This document shows positions 8,969-18,823 of a stretch of DNA of 64,000 bases, piece after piece. Position 1 is the first letter of the stretch, and each line of letters begins with the position of its first letter. Under the pieces are notes generated by a model. That model did not search any database and had not been told where the DNA came from. It saw only the letters and a list, made by a program, of their open reading frames with translations. Location: assembly GCF_004322755.1 (NCBI RefSeq), contig NZ_CP036401.1, forward strand, positions 3,038,001 through 3,102,000. The letters are read 5' to 3'. A program made the position numbers and the translations under genes. Source of the DNA: Pseudoduganella albidiflava. GTDB taxonomy: Bacteria > Pseudomonadota > Gammaproteobacteria > Burkholderiales > Burkholderiaceae_D.

Positions 8969-10024
8969 TCAGCCTTCGTGCAGCGCGCGTGCCGCGGCCA
9001 GGAACGACGCCGGCGAAACGTCCGGCAGCGCGATCGCGCGGGCGCGCTCGAATTGGGTGAAATTGCGGTGGATCGAGCGCGTGTAGGCCGGGTCGTAGTG
9101 ATCGACCAGCAGTTCGTCGACCAGTTCCGGCATGCGCCCGTCGAGGGCCATCTGCTGCCACTTGGTGATCCGTTCCTTGCCGTGCAGGTCGGTCAGGTAG
9201 GACAGCTGCGTGTTCAGCGCCGGCGCGTTGCAGGCGAAGTGCTGGTAATCCTCGATCAGCAGCTGCACGCGGTGCTCGCGCGCCACTTCCAGCGCGATGC
9301 ACGGCGAAGCGCGCATCCGTTCCATCAGGGCGGCGGGCACGCGCAGCGCGCCCACCTTCTTGCTTTCCGATTCCACGAACACGGGCAGGGCGGGGTCGAA
9401 GCGGCGCAGCCGGTCCCAGATCGACGTCTCGAACGCCTTTTGCGTGGGTTGCGGCTGGCAGGGCATGTTGCCCAGTACAGAACCGCGGTGAACGGCCAGC
9501 TGCTCCAGGTCCAGGACCTGGGCGCCGACCGCCTCCAGCGTGTCCAGCAGCCGCGTCTTGCCGCTGCCGGTGGTGCCGCAGATCACGCGGAAGTCCAGTT
9601 CCGGCGCCTGTTCCAGCTCCGCGTTCACGCGGTTGCGGAACGCCTTGTAGCCGCCCTCGAGCTGCACCACGGGCCAGCCGATCTTCGCCAGGATGTGCGC
9701 CATCGAACCGCTGCGGTTGCCGCCGCGCCAGCAGTAGACCAGCGGGGTCCACTCGCGCGGCTTGTCGTGCCACAGCGTGTCGATGTGATGGGCGATATTG
9801 GCCGCCACCATCGGTGCGCCCACCTTCTTGGCCTCGAACGGGCCGGCCTGCTTGTACAGCGTGCCCACCACGATGCGCTGCTCGTCGTCGAGCACCGGGC
9901 AGTTGATCGCGTTCGGCAGGTGGTCGAGCGCGAATTCGGCCGGCGTGCGCGCGTCGATGATCGTGTCGAACTGGTCGAGCCGCGCCAGCACGTCGCCGAT
10001 GGGGAGGATTTCGGGATACTTCAT
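8969..10024 (-). CDS. mnmH: tRNA 2-selenouridine synthase (MnmH/SelU)
   Basis: This enzyme replaces sulfur by selenium in 2-thiouridine at tRNA position 34, through a geranylated intermediate in known family members. The 351 residues contain an N-terminal rhodanese domain with catalytic Cys98 in YCWRGGNRS. A C-terminal P-loop domain carries GTTGSGKT at 150-157. The start ATG overlaps the end of the upstream esterase gene by 4 nt (ATGA), so the two are probably co-transcribed. Selenophosphate synthase (SelD), needed for the reaction, is not in this window. Confidence 0.93.
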   Translation of the reverse strand: MKYPEILPIGDVLARLDQFDTIIDARTPAEFALDHLPNAINCPVLDDEQRIVVGTLYKQAGPFEAKKVGAPMVAANIAHHIDTLWHDKPREWTPLVYCWRGGNRSGSMAHILAKIGWPVVQLEGGYKAFRNRVNAELEQAPELDFRVICGTTGSGKTRLLDTLEAVGAQVLDLEQLAVHRGSVLGNMPCQPQPTQKAFETSIWDRLRRFDPALPVFVESESKKVGALRVPAALMERMRASPCIALEVAREHRVQLLIEDYQHFACNAPALNTQLSYLTDLHGKERITKWQQMALDGRMPELVDELLVDHYDPAYTRSIHRNFTQFERARAIALPDVSPASFLAAARALHEG

Positions 10025-10701
10025 TTCGTCCTTAGGATGGGCTGCAGGTGCGGCCAGATGTTGTTCAGGATGATCGGATGGGCGCTGGCCAGCGGGTGAA
10101 TGCGGTCGGCCTGGAACAGGTCCATCTTCTCGGCCACGCCGTCGAGCATGAAGGGCGCCAGGCCCACCTTCTCATCGCGGCTGATGGCCTGGTACATGGC
10201 GAAGAATTTCTCCGAATAATCGCGGCCATAGTTCGGCGGGATGCGGATGCCCACCAGCAGCACGCGTGCGCCGGCGTCACGTGCCTGCTTCACCATGGCC
10301 CGCAGGTTGCTGTCGGCGGACGGCACCGGCAAGCCGCGCAAGCCGTCGTTGGCACCCAGTTCGAGCACCACGTAGTCGGGCCGGTGCTTCTTCAGGAGCG
10401 CCGGCAGCCGGGTGCGGCCGCCGCTGGTGGTCTCGCCGCTGACACTGGCGTTGACGATGCGGATATCGAGCTTCTGCGCCTGCAGCTTGCGCTCGAGCAG
10501 CGCCACCCAGCCGGTGCCGCGCGCCAGGCCGTACTCGGCCGACAGGCTGTCGCCCACCACGAGCAGCGTTTTTGGGGCAGAATAGGCGCTCGCCGGGCTG
10601 CCCCACAGCAGCAGCATGGCGCTGAGGCACACGCAGAACCGCGAACCGATTTTACTTACCAAGATGTTCTTCACCAGGATGTTCCTGACTAACCCAAGCA
10701 T
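10021..10701 (-). CDS. tesA: SGNH-hydrolase arylesterase / lysophospholipase TesA
   Basis: This is a periplasmic GDSL-type esterase/thioesterase. The frame shows block I GDSLSAEYG with the catalytic Ser, block III GANDG with Asn, and a C-terminal DRIHP that supplies the Asp-His pair. A signal peptide (CVCLSAMLLLWGSPASA) precedes the mature domain. The start is uncertain. ATG 10728 gives 235 residues but forms CATG with the start codon of the divergent ABC gene. ATG 10701 is listed here. GTG 10674, 8 nt after an AGGA, gives 217 residues with a neat signal peptide. The head-to-head position with a YbbA-type ATPase matches E. coli tesA-ybbA. Confidence 0.88.
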   Translation of the reverse strand: MLGLVRNILVKNILVSKIGSRFCVCLSAMLLLWGSPASAYSAPKTLLVVGDSLSAEYGLARGTGWVALLERKLQAQKLDIRIVNASVSGETTSGGRTRLPALLKKHRPDYVVLELGANDGLRGLPVPSADSNLRAMVKQARDAGARVLLVGIRIPPNYGRDYSEKFFAMYQAISRDEKVGLAPFMLDGVAEKMDLFQADRIHPLASAHPIILNNIWPHLQPILRTK

Positions 10702-10726
10702 ACCTTTGCCAAGCAGACCTTCGACC

Positions 10727-11482
10727 ATGCCAGATTTTCCTCACGCGACCAGCAACTTCATTCCAGACTCGCCTGCCTCGGATGCAAACGGGGCGCATGC
10801 CACGCATGCTTCCGCCGGCGCCGCCGCGATCGCGGTAACGGGCCTGACCAAGCGCGTGGCCGATGCAAGCGGCGAGCTGACCATTTTGCACAGAGTGGAT
10901 TTTACCGTGCAAAAGGGACAGACGCTGGCAATCGTGGGCGCATCCGGATCGGGCAAGTCCACGCTCCTCGGCTTGCTGGCCGGTCTCGATACGCCGAGCG
11001 GCGGCAAGGTGCTGATCGACGGCACCGATATCTTCGCGCTCGACGAGGATGGCCGCGCCGCGCTGCGTAAGGCCAAGCTGGGGTTCGTGTTCCAGTCGTT
11101 CCAGCTGTTGCCGCACCTGACGGCGGTGGAAAACGTGATGCTGCCGCTGGAACTTGCCGGCGATGGCGATGCGCGGCCCAAGGCCGAGGCGATGCTGGGG
11201 CGCGTGGGGCTGTCCAGCCGGCTCAGGCACTATCCGAAGTACCTGTCCGGCGGCGAGCAGCAGCGCGTGGCGCTGGCGCGCGCCTTCGTCACGCAGCCGC
11301 CGCTGCTGCTGGCCGACGAGCCCACCGGCAGCCTCGATGCGGCCACCGGCGAAGCCGTGATCGCGCTGATGTTCGAACTCAATCGCGAGCACGGTTCCAC
11401 GCTGGTGCTGGTCACGCACGACCCGGCCATGGCGGCCCGCTGCGGGCGCACGATCACGATCGCCGCCGGGCGACTGGTGTAA
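10727..11482 (+). CDS. ybbA: ABC transporter ATP-binding protein, YbbA/LolD type
   Basis: This 251-residue nucleotide-binding subunit belongs to the MacB/LolD class. Walker [10 protein letters not shown], the Q-loop [10 protein letters not shown], the signature LSGGEQQR and Walker [13 protein letters not shown] are all present. The N-terminal 35 residues are a low-complexity Ala/His/Ser extension before the canonical start of the domain (AVTGLTKRV). It sits divergently to tesA as in E. coli, but no YbbP-type permease follows; the next gene is an unrelated gene on the opposite strand. The gene is therefore an orphan ATPase here, and its membrane partner must be elsewhere or absent. Confidence 0.85.
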   Translation: MPDFPHATSNFIPDSPASDANGAHATHASAGAAAIAVTGLTKRVADASGELTILHRVDFTVQKGQTLAIVGASGSGKSTLLGLLAGLDTPSGGKVLIDGTDIFALDEDGRAALRKAKLGFVFQSFQLLPHLTAVENVMLPLELAGDGDARPKAEAMLGRVGLSSRLRHYPKYLSGGEQQRVALARAFVTQPPLLLADEPTGSLDAATGEAVIALMFELNREHGSTLVLVTHDPAMAARCGRTITIAAGRLV

Positions 11483-13012
11483 TCAGCGCGAGTGCGGTGT
11501 CTCTGCCTGGTCGCGCTGCTGGGCGACCAGGCGGTTCAGCGCCACGCGGACGGTCGGGATCAGTTCACCCGCCGTCAGGCCGATCGGGCCGGCGCCTTCG
11601 GCCACCAGCATGTCCGCCGCGATGCCGTGCAGCCAGACAGCCGCCAGTGCCGCTTCCCACCCGGGCCAGCCCTGTGCGAGCAGCGCGCCGGCCAGCCCCG
11701 CCAGCACATCGCCGGTGCCCGCCGTGGCCAGGCCCGCATTGCCGGTCTGGTTGATCACGAGCCGGCCATCCGGTGCCGCGATCACCGTGCCGGAGCCTTT
11801 CAGCACCACGCAGGCATTGAGCTTCCCGGCCAGCGTGCGCGCCGCCGCCAGGCGGTCCGCCTGCACGGTGCCGACCGGCGTATCGAGCAGGCGCGCCGCT
11901 TCCAGCGGATGCGGCGTCGCCAGCGTGGCCGCGCCCCGTTGCGCCACGGCGGCAAGCAGCGAGGGATCGGCGGCCAGCAGGTTCAGCGCATCGGCGTCGA
12001 GCAGCAGCGGCTGGTGCGACGCCACGGCGCTGGCCAGCAGCCGCGCCGCTTCGGCATCGCCGCCGAGGCCCGGCCCGGCCACCGTCACGCCGGCGGTATA
12101 GTCCACGTCGCGCGCGGCGCGGCACATCAGTTCCGGCTGGCCCGCGTCCACCACCAGCGGCTCGCCCGCGAAGCACAGGTAGACCCGCCCCGCGCCCGCG
12201 TGCAGCGCCGCGCGGCCGGCCAGCACGGGCGCACCCGCCATGCCCGGCGCGCCGCCCAGCACGAATACATTGCCGTAGCTGCCTTTATGGCTGTTGTGCC
12301 GCCGCGTGCGCGCCTGCCGTGCGAAGAATGCCGGATCGTTCAGGTGCATCGCCGCGGGCGGAAACAGGGCCGGCGCGAGGGCCAGGTCCGCCACCATGAT
12401 GTCGCCGGCATGGTCGCGGCCATCGCAGGTATGCAGGCCCGGCTTGTCGCCGATGAAGGTGACGGTATGGGTGGCGTTCACCGCGCGGCCATGTGGGCCG
12501 ACCACGCAGCCGGTATCCGCGTCGAGCCCGCTCGGCACGTCCAGCGCGAGCACGGGGCAGGCCAGCGCGTTGACGGCGTCGACCAGGCTGCCCGGCATGC
12601 GATCGAGCGGCCGCTGCAGGCCGATGCCGAACAGGCCGTCCACCACCAGGTTCCACGCGCCGGCGGCGATCGCCTCGGGCGCGAGGTCGACGAAGTGCGC
12701 CGGGCTGGCGCGGGCCCGTTCGAATGCCCGGTCCCGCTCGGGCGCCGTGGCGCCGCCGGGCGGGACGTGGATGATCGAGACGTGCGCGCCGCTGTTGGCC
12801 AGGTGCGCTGCGACCTCGAACGCGTCGCCGCCATTGTTGCCGGGTCCCGCCAGCACCAGCACCTGCGCCAGCGGCGTGGCGAACGGCAGCAGGTCGAGCG
12901 CCATGGCGGCGGCGGCCCGGCCGGCACGTTCCATCAGCATGCCTTCGGGCTGGCCGGCCGCGGCCAGGCGTTCGACCTCGCGGATCTGGGCAACGGTGTA
13001 CAGGGGATTCAT
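11483..13012 (-). CDS. nnr: Bifunctional NAD(P)H-hydrate epimerase / dehydratase
   Basis: This enzyme repairs hydrated NADH and NADPH. The 509 residues hold an N-terminal YjeF_N epimerase domain (about 1-210, with [14 protein letters not shown] and [11 protein letters not shown]). A C-terminal ribokinase-like dehydratase domain (about 225-500) has [12 protein letters not shown] and the GTGDVLAG nucleotide motif. The start ATG 13012 gives the typical [14 protein letters not shown] and has GAGG upstream. A much longer open frame to 14749 is only the antisense of the oxoprolinase gene. It meets the ABC ATPase gene tail to tail with no spacer. Confidence 0.95.
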   Translation of the reverse strand: MNPLYTVAQIREVERLAAAGQPEGMLMERAGRAAAAMALDLLPFATPLAQVLVLAGPGNNGGDAFEVAAHLANSGAHVSIIHVPPGGATAPERDRAFERARASPAHFVDLAPEAIAAGAWNLVVDGLFGIGLQRPLDRMPGSLVDAVNALACPVLALDVPSGLDADTGCVVGPHGRAVNATHTVTFIGDKPGLHTCDGRDHAGDIMVADLALAPALFPPAAMHLNDPAFFARQARTRRHNSHKGSYGNVFVLGGAPGMAGAPVLAGRAALHAGAGRVYLCFAGEPLVVDAGQPELMCRAARDVDYTAGVTVAGPGLGGDAEAARLLASAVASHQPLLLDADALNLLAADPSLLAAVAQRGAATLATPHPLEAARLLDTPVGTVQADRLAAARTLAGKLNACVVLKGSGTVIAAPDGRLVINQTGNAGLATAGTGDVLAGLAGALLAQGWPGWEAALAAVWLHGIAADMLVAEGAGPIGLTAGELIPTVRVALNRLVAQQRDQAETPHSR

Positions 13013-13072
13013 GGCCGCCTCGCACTGGAAAGAAGCCGATAGAATAGCGTTTTTCGCGCGCGGGGTGCGGCA

Positions 13073-16000
13073 ATGGCGGGAGCGGGCATGGACTGGCAAT
13101 TCTGGATCGATCGGGGCGGCACCTTCACGGACATCGTCGCGCGGCGGCCGGATGGCACGCTGGCCACCCACAAGCTGCTGTCGGAAAACCCGGAACGCTA
13201 CCGGGATGCGGCGCTGGCCGGCATCCGCCACCTGCTGGGCCTTGCCGCGGACGAGGCCGTGCCATCCGGGCTGGTCGGTGCCGTCAAGATGGGCACGACG
13301 GTGGCCACCAATGCGCTGCTCGAGCGCAAGGGCGAGCCGACCGTGCTGGCCATCACGCGGGGCTTCGGCGACGCGCTGCGCATCGCCTACCAGAACCGGC
13401 CACGCCTGTTCGACCGCCATATCGTGCTGCCCGAACTGCTGTACGGGCATGTGATCGAGATCGATGAACGCATGGGCGCCCATGGCGAGGTGGTGGCACC
13501 GCTCGACGAAGCGGCGGCACGTGCCGCGCTGGGCGCGGCGTTCGACCAGGGTTATCGCGCGCTGGCGATCGTCTTCATGCATGGCTACCGCTTCACGCAG
13601 CACGAAGCCGCCGTGGCCCGCATTGCCGCGGAGCTGGGCTACAAGCAAGTCTCGGTGTCGCACCAGGCCAGTCCGCTGATGAAGCTGGTGGCGCGTGGCG
13701 ACACCACCGTGGTCGACGCCTACCTGTCGCCCGTGCTGCGCCGCTATGTCGACGGAGTGGCCGCCGAACTGGCCGGCGTGAACCTGCAATTCATGCAGTC
13801 GAACGGCGGCCTGGCCGATGCGCTGGCGTTCCAGGGCAAGGACAGCATCCTGTCCGGCCCCGCCGGCGGCATCGTCGGCATGGTGCGGGCCAGCCGGCTG
13901 GCCGGTTTCGACAAGGTGATCGGCTTCGACATGGGGGGTACTTCCACCGACGTATCCCATTACGCCGGCGAGTTCGAACGCGTGTTCGAGACCCAGGTGG
14001 CCGGCGTGCGCATGCGCGCGCCGATGATGAGCATCCACACGGTGGCGGCCGGCGGCGGCTCGATCCTGCATTTCGACGGCAGCCGCCTGCGGGTGGGCCC
14101 GGACAGCGCCGGCGCCGATCCCGGCCCCGCCAGCTACCGGCGCGGCGGGCCGCTGGCGGTGACCGACTGCAACGTCATGCTGGGCAAGATCCAGCCGGAA
14201 GAATTCCCCCATGTGTTCGGGCCGGACGGCGACCAGCCGCTCGATGCGGCCACGGTGCGCACCCGTTTTGCCGCACTGGCGAACGAGATCGCCAGTGCGC
14301 GCGGCACGGCGACCACCCCGGAACAGGTGGCGGCCGGATTCATCGAGATCGCGGTGGGCAACATGGCGAACGCGATCAAGCAGATCTCCGTGCAGCGCGG
14401 CCACGACGTCACCGACTACGCGCTGACCAGTTTCGGCGGCGCCGGCGGCCAGCATGCCTGCCTGGTAGCCGATGCGCTGGGCATGAAGACCGTGTTCATC
14501 CACTCGCTGGCCGGCGTGCTGTCGGCCTATGGCATGGGGCTGGCGGACCAGGTGGCGATGCGCGAGCGCGCCGTCGAGGCCCGGCTGGAAGGCGGCATGC
14601 TGCCTGCGCTGGCCGCCACGCTGGAGGTACTGGCCGACGACGCGTGCGGCGAGCTGCGTCGGCAGGGCGTCGACGTGGACCGCATTGTCCTGGTGCGGCG
14701 CGTGCACCTGCGCTATGAAGGCACCGACTCGGCACTGGTCGTGCTGCACGGCGACGAGGCGGCCATGCGCGAGCAGTTCACCCAGGCGTACAGGAAGCGC
14801 TTTTCATTCCTGATGCCGGACCGCGCACTGGTCGTCGAGGCGGTATCGGTCGAAGCGATCGGCCGGTCCGATGCGCCGGCGGAGGTGGTGCCGGAGCAGG
14901 CGCCGCGCGACGGGGCGGCGCGGGCCCATCGGCAGGTGCCGATGTACAGCGCCGGCGCCTGGCGCGATACCGGCTTGTACCACCGCGCCGACCTGCGCAT
15001 CGGCGACGTGCTGCGCGGCCCGGCCATCATCGCGGAGGCCAATGCCACCACCGTCGTCGAGGCGGGCTGGCAGGCGCAGGTGACGCCGCAGGATCACCTG
15101 GTGCTCACGCGCGTCGAGGCGCTGCCGGCGCGCCGGGCGATCGGCACCACGGCCGATCCGGTGATGCTGGAAATCTTCAACAACCTGTTCATGTCGATCG
15201 CCGAGCAGATGGGGTTGCGGTTGCAGAACACGGCGCACTCGGTGAACATCAAGGAACGCCTGGACTTTTCCTGCGCGATCTTCGATGGCGACGGCAACCT
15301 GATCGCCAACGCGCCGCACATGCCGGTGCACCTGGGCTCGATGGGCGAGAGCATCAAGCGCGTCATGCATGCCAACGCCGGCGCGATGCGCCCCGGCGAC
15401 GTGTACATGCTGAACGATCCGTACAACGGCGGCACGCACCTGCCCGATGTCACGGTCATCACGCCGGTCTTCGACGAGGCCGGCACCGGGATCCTGTTCT
15501 ACGTGGGGTCGCGCGGCCACCACGCCGATATCGGCGGCACCACGCCGGGCTCGATGCCGCCGGACTCGCGCACCATCGACGAGGAGGGCGTGCTCATCGA
15601 TAACTTCAAGCTGGTCGCCGCGGGCGTGCTGCGCGAAGCCGAGACGCGCGCGCTGCTGGCGGGCGGGCTCCATCCGGCCCGCAACCCGGACCAGAACCTG
15701 GCCGACCTGCGCGCGCAGGTCGCGGCCAACCAGAAAGGCGTCGAGGAGCTGCACCGGATGGTGGCCCATTTCGGCCTGGACGTGGTGCGCGCCTACATGG
15801 GCCACGTGCAGGACAACGCGGAGGAAGCGGTGCGGCGCGTGATCGGCGCGCTGCGCGATGGCGCCTTCACGGTGGACCTGGACAACGGCGCGCGCATCCG
15901 CGTGAGTGTGACGGTCGACGCGGCGGCGCGCAGCGCCACGATCGATTTCACGGGCACCTCGCCCCAGCTCGAGAACAACTTCAACGCTCCGTCGGCCGTG

Positions 16001-16684
16001 TGCATGGCGGCCGTGCTGTACGTGTTCCGCACCCTGGTGGACGACGATATCCCGCTGAACGCCGGCTGCCTGAAACCGCTGCGCGTGATCATTCCGCCCG
16101 GTTCGATGCTCAACCCCCAATATCCGGCGTCGGTCGTCTCCGGCAATGTCGAAACGTCGACCTGCATCACGAACGCGCTGTATGGCGCGCTGGGCGTGAT
16201 GGCGGCCGCGCAGGGCACGATGAACAATTTCACGTTCGGCGGCAGCCGCCACCAGTACTACGAGACGATCAGCGGCGGTTCGGGCGCTGGCAAGGGCTTC
16301 CACGGCACCGATGTGGTGCAGACCAACATGACCAACTCGCGCCTGACGGACCCGGAGATCCTGGAGTTCCGCTTCCCGGTGCGCCTGGACAGCTACGCGA
16401 TCCGGCATGGCTCCGGCGGCGCGGGGCGCTGGCACGGCGGCAATGGCGCGGTGCGCCGCGTGCGCTTCCTGGAACCGATGACGGCGGCGATCCTGTCGAA
16501 CAACCGTGTCCACGCACCGTTCGGCATGGCCGGCGGCGCGCCCGGCGCGACCGGCAGGAACAGCGTGGAGCGCGCCGATGGCGGCGTCGAGGTACTGGGC
16601 CACATCGGCAAGACGCTGATGATGCCGGGCGACGTGTTCGTCATTGAAACGCCGGGCGGCGGCGGTTACGGCACGCCGGAGTAA
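13073..16684 (+). CDS. 5-oxoprolinase / hydantoinase A-B fusion
   Basis: This is a 1203-residue ATP-dependent amidohydrolase of the OPLAH type, which opens 5-oxoproline to glutamate. The HyuA half (about 1-680) starts [15 protein letters not shown] and has the actin-like ATP motif [12 protein letters not shown]. The HyuB half (about 690-1203) has [23 protein letters not shown] and a C-terminal GGGGYG. ATG 13088, with GGGAG 5 nt upstream, would remove five residues and is an equally good start. A single polypeptide is the usual form for 5-oxoprolinase; hydantoinases are usually split. No transport partner is adjacent. Confidence 0.9.
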   Translation: MAGAGMDWQFWIDRGGTFTDIVARRPDGTLATHKLLSENPERYRDAALAGIRHLLGLAADEAVPSGLVGAVKMGTTVATNALLERKGEPTVLAITRGFGDALRIAYQNRPRLFDRHIVLPELLYGHVIEIDERMGAHGEVVAPLDEAAARAALGAAFDQGYRALAIVFMHGYRFTQHEAAVARIAAELGYKQVSVSHQASPLMKLVARGDTTVVDAYLSPVLRRYVDGVAAELAGVNLQFMQSNGGLADALAFQGKDSILSGPAGGIVGMVRASRLAGFDKVIGFDMGGTSTDVSHYAGEFERVFETQVAGVRMRAPMMSIHTVAAGGGSILHFDGSRLRVGPDSAGADPGPASYRRGGPLAVTDCNVMLGKIQPEEFPHVFGPDGDQPLDAATVRTRFAALANEIASARGTATTPEQVAAGFIEIAVGNMANAIKQISVQRGHDVTDYALTSFGGAGGQHACLVADALGMKTVFIHSLAGVLSAYGMGLADQVAMRERAVEARLEGGMLPALAATLEVLADDACGELRRQGVDVDRIVLVRRVHLRYEGTDSALVVLHGDEAAMREQFTQAYRKRFSFLMPDRALVVEAVSVEAIGRSDAPAEVVPEQAPRDGAARAHRQVPMYSAGAWRDTGLYHRADLRIGDVLRGPAIIAEANATTVVEAGWQAQVTPQDHLVLTRVEALPARRAIGTTADPVMLEIFNNLFMSIAEQMGLRLQNTAHSVNIKERLDFSCAIFDGDGNLIANAPHMPVHLGSMGESIKRVMHANAGAMRPGDVYMLNDPYNGGTHLPDVTVITPVFDEAGTGILFYVGSRGHHADIGGTTPGSMPPDSRTIDEEGVLIDNFKLVAAGVLREAETRALLAGGLHPARNPDQNLADLRAQVAANQKGVEELHRMVAHFGLDVVRAYMGHVQDNAEEAVRRVIGALRDGAFTVDLDNGARIRVSVTVDAAARSATIDFTGTSPQLENNFNAPSAVCMAAVLYVFRTLVDDDIPLNAGCLKPLRVIIPPGSMLNPQYPASVVSGNVETSTCITNALYGALGVMAAAQGTMNNFTFGGSRHQYYETISGGSGAGKGFHGTDVVQTNMTNSRLTDPEILEFRFPVRLDSYAIRHGSGGAGRWHGGNGAVRRVRFLEPMTAAILSNNRVHAPFGMAGGAPGATGRNSVERADGGVEVLGHIGKTLMMPGDVFVIETPGGGGYGTPE

Positions 16685-16687
16685 CGC

Positions 16688-16894
16688 TCAGGGCGGGTCG
16701 CCCCCGTCGCCCGCGTCGTCCGCGCCGCGCGCCGGCGGCTGCACCTTGATGCCCCGGCGTGCCAGTGCTTCGCGCAGCAGGAATTCGATTTCCGCATTCA
16801 CGCTGCGCAGGTCGTTCGCGGCCAGGCGTTGCAGCTCGGCCCACAATGCCGGGTCGATCCGCAACGGAAAGGCTTTTTTACCGGGACTTGCCAT
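16688..16894 (-). CDS. Arc-type ribbon-helix-helix DNA-binding protein
   Basis: The product has 68 residues. The core FPLRIDPALWAELQRLAANDLRSVNAEIEFLLREAL fits the Arc/CopG ribbon-helix-helix fold, with the basic beta-strand (FPLRI) at the N-terminus and two helices. The tail is an Asp/Gly/Pro-rich linker. It lies in the same direction as, and 140 bp after, the SPFH gene, and ends 3 bp from the convergent oxoprolinase stop. It probably dimerises and represses its own operon through the perfect palindrome at 17946. That last step is inference. Confidence 0.82.
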   Translation of the reverse strand: MASPGKKAFPLRIDPALWAELQRLAANDLRSVNAEIEFLLREALARRGIKVQPPARGADDAGDGGDPP

Positions 16895-16976
16895 GGTTTC
16901 TGCTTTGGTCTTTCAGGGCATGGATGTGGCTCAGCCAGGCTGGCGCCGTGGTTCGGCTTGTTTATTCGGCCCGGCC

Positions 16977-17036
16977 AGCGGGTCGGTCAGCGGGTCGGTC
17001 AGCGGGTTGGTCAGCGGGTTGGTCAGCGGGTTGGTC
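16977..17036. repeat. 12-bp tandem array, five units, covering the SPFH stop codon
   Basis: The unit agcgggt(c/t)ggtc repeats five times with no length change at 16977, 16989, 17001, 17013 and 17025. On the minus strand each unit carries a TGA. The TGA at 17035-17037 that ends the SPFH gene is formed at the edge of the array. Confidence 0.95.
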
Positions 17037-17916
17037 AGTTATACAGCGTGCCCGCATTGATGATCGGCTGCGCGTTCTGGTCCGAGCACAGCACCACCAG
17101 CAGGTTGCTGACCATCGCCGCCTTGCGCTCCGGGTCGAGTTCGACGATGTCGCGCTCGGCCAGCGCCTTCAGCGCCGCATCCACCATGGTCACGGCGCCG
17201 TGCACGATCTTGGCGCGCGCGCTGATGATGGCCTCGGCCTGCTGGCGGCGCAGCATGACCTGGGCGATCTCCGCCGCATAGGCAAGGTGCGTGAGCTTGG
17301 CATCCACGGTTTCCACGCCCGCCGCCTCGAAACGCGCCTGCAGCTCGGCGCGCAGTGCCAGCGCCACTTCGTTGGCGCCGGCCCGCAGCGTGGTTTCGCC
17401 CGCCGCCAGGTCGTCCGCCTCGTCATACGCATATTGCGATGCCAGGTGGCGCAGCGCCGCCTCGGCCTGGATCGACACGTAGCGCTCGAAATCGTCCACC
17501 TCGAACACGGCCTGCGCCGTGTCCCGCACGCGCCAGACCACGGCGGCGCCGATCTCGATCGGATTGCCGCGCTTGTCGTTGACCTTCAGCGTGGCCACGT
17601 TCAGGTTGCGCGCGCGTACCGTCAGCTTGCGCTTGCGGTACAGGGGAAACGCCCAGCGCAGTCCTTCGCTGCGGTCGGTCCCCACGTATCTGCCGAACAG
17701 CGTGAGGATCGCGGTCTCGTTCGGCTGCAGCATGTACAGGCCCGCGGCGAGGAAGACGCCGACCACGATCAGCACGATACCGGGCAGCAGCAGGAAGCCC
17801 CGCAGCGCGAGTGCCCCGGCGATCACGAGCAGCACGCCGCCGGCGGCCGCCAGGTAGCCGTTGATCGAGGTGAAGCGCGTTTCCTGGCAGGCTTCCTGCC
17901 GAAACTGTGCAGCCAT
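17035..17916 (-). CDS. SPFH domain (band 7 / stomatin-like) membrane protein
   Basis: The product is 293 residues. Two closely spaced hydrophobic segments (about 20-40 and 43-62) precede an SPFH domain (about 65-250) that begins LQPNETAILTLFGRYVGT and includes GNPIEIGAAVVWRV. A helical segment rich in Ala/Glu follows (AEAIISARAKIVHGAV). SPFH proteins form ring- or cage-like oligomers at the inner membrane and influence membrane proteases. The gene begins an operon with an Arc-type regulator. A TTGACA promoter overlapped by a 20-bp palindrome lies upstream. Confidence 0.88.
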   Translation of the reverse strand: MAAQFRQEACQETRFTSINGYLAAAGGVLLVIAGALALRGFLLLPGIVLIVVGVFLAAGLYMLQPNETAILTLFGRYVGTDRSEGLRWAFPLYRKRKLTVRARNLNVATLKVNDKRGNPIEIGAAVVWRVRDTAQAVFEVDDFERYVSIQAEAALRHLASQYAYDEADDLAAGETTLRAGANEVALALRAELQARFEAAGVETVDAKLTHLAYAAEIAQVMLRRQQAEAIISARAKIVHGAVTMVDAALKALAERDIVELDPERKAAMVSNLLVVLCSDQNAQPIINAGTLYN

Positions 17917-17945
17917 GCTGTTCTCCCTGTGGATATTCGGTTATA

Positions 17946-17965
17946 TTAAAGTGATATCACTTTAA
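17946..17965. promoter_or_regulatory. Perfect 20-bp palindromic operator of the SPFH operon
   Basis: TTAAAGTGATATCACTTTAA is an exact inverted repeat with no spacer. It covers the predicted -10 and start point of the leftward SPFH promoter, 30 bp before the start codon. A dimeric or tetrameric ribbon-helix-helix repressor such as the product of 16688-16894 is the natural candidate ligand. Confidence 0.82.
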
Positions 17966-17988
17966 GATCTCCGGTGCGCGCGTGTCAA
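17960..17988 (-). promoter_or_regulatory. Predicted sigma-70 promoter of the SPFH-RHH operon
   Basis: On the minus strand a perfect TTGACA (17988-17983) is followed after 17 bp by TTAAAG (17965-17960). The -10 match is weak but lies inside the palindromic operator, the arrangement expected for repression by occlusion. Confidence 0.55.
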
Positions 17989-18104
17989 GGACTGCCGCTC
18001 ATCGGCATGAGCGACTGGACCGCCGTGAGTTTTCGAGAGAATGGCGGCACGGGTGCGCCGCTACAATGACGCGCCGGCATGGCCGGCCCCAATGTCGACA
18101 AGGA

Positions 18105-18140
18105 GGAGCATGAGTCCCAGCAGGAGCATGAATCCCGGTG
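18105..18140 (+). repeat. 18-bp direct repeat duplicating a ribosome-binding site and start codon
   Basis: GGAGCATGAGTCCCAGCA at 18105-18122 is followed directly by GGAGCATGAATCCCGGTG at 18123-18140. Fourteen of 18 positions agree. Each copy carries GGAGC-ATG, so there are two in-frame start sites 18 nt apart. Confidence 0.8.
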
Positions 18141-18817
18141 TTGCCGATCTCGGCCGCATCCTGTATGAGCCCGGCGCAGTCTTCGCCGGCTTGAAGACTC
18201 GCCACAGCGCGTGGCTGCCGCTGCTGGCCTTCCTCGTCCTGCAATCGGCGGTGGCGTACTGGTGGGTGGCCACGGCGGATTTCGCCTGGCAGCGCCAGCA
18301 GATGACGGCCGGTGTTCCGGGCCTGGCGCCGCAGGGACAGGCTGCGCTGGAAACGACCATCGCGCCGACACCGATGATGATCACCCTGCAGCTCGGGCTG
18401 GTGTTCGGCACGCTGGCCGCCTATGCTGTGCAGGCCTGCTATTTCCTGGTGGCCGGCAAGGCGCTGGATGCCGACGTCCGCCTGCGCCAGTGGTTTGCTT
18501 TCGTCAGCTGGGTGAATGTACCGAAGCTGCTGCTGTTGCCGCTGATGGCGCTGCAGATCGCCGTGTCGGACGGCCGCGTGACGCTGGAAGACCTGAACCT
18601 CGCATCGCTGGCCTCGCTGCTGCGCATGGACGAGGCCAATCCATGGCATGGCCTGGCCGCCGGGCTGGATTTCACCACGGTGTGGAGCATCGTACTGGCC
18701 ACCATCGGCCTGCGTGTCTGGACCGGTTGCGGCGCGCGCGCCGCGGCCGTGACCGCGGTGTTGCCCTATGCCGTGATCTACGGCGTGTGGGCGGCATGGA
18801 TCGTTCTTTTCTCCTGA
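18110..18817 (+). CDS. YIP1 family inner-membrane protein
   Basis: The product is 235 residues with about five hydrophobic segments, starting with LPLLAFLVLQSAVAYWWV. The N-terminal region VADLGRILYEPGAVFAGLK is typical of bacterial Yip1-domain proteins that head transporter operons. The function is not known. Start ATG 18110 has AGGAGG 4 nt upstream. An 18-bp direct repeat duplicates the ribosome-binding site and start codon, giving a second in-frame start at ATG 18128. The MacA-like gene follows after 6 bp, so the two are co-transcribed. Confidence 0.82.
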   Translation: MSPSRSMNPGVADLGRILYEPGAVFAGLKTRHSAWLPLLAFLVLQSAVAYWWVATADFAWQRQQMTAGVPGLAPQGQAALETTIAPTPMMITLQLGLVFGTLAAYAVQACYFLVAGKALDADVRLRQWFAFVSWVNVPKLLLLPLMALQIAVSDGRVTLEDLNLASLASLLRMDEANPWHGLAAGLDFTTVWSIVLATIGLRVWTGCGARAAAVTAVLPYAVIYGVWAAWIVLFS

Positions 18818-18823
18818 GGCACC

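Noticed and set aside
13013..14749. Upstream extension of the nnr reading frame on the minus strand
   Set aside because: The extension is the antisense of the oxoprolinase gene; the recognisable protein begins at ATG 13012 with its own ribosome-binding site.
16977..17036. CRISPR-like repeat
   Set aside because: The 12-bp units are contiguous with no spacers, and no cas genes are present.
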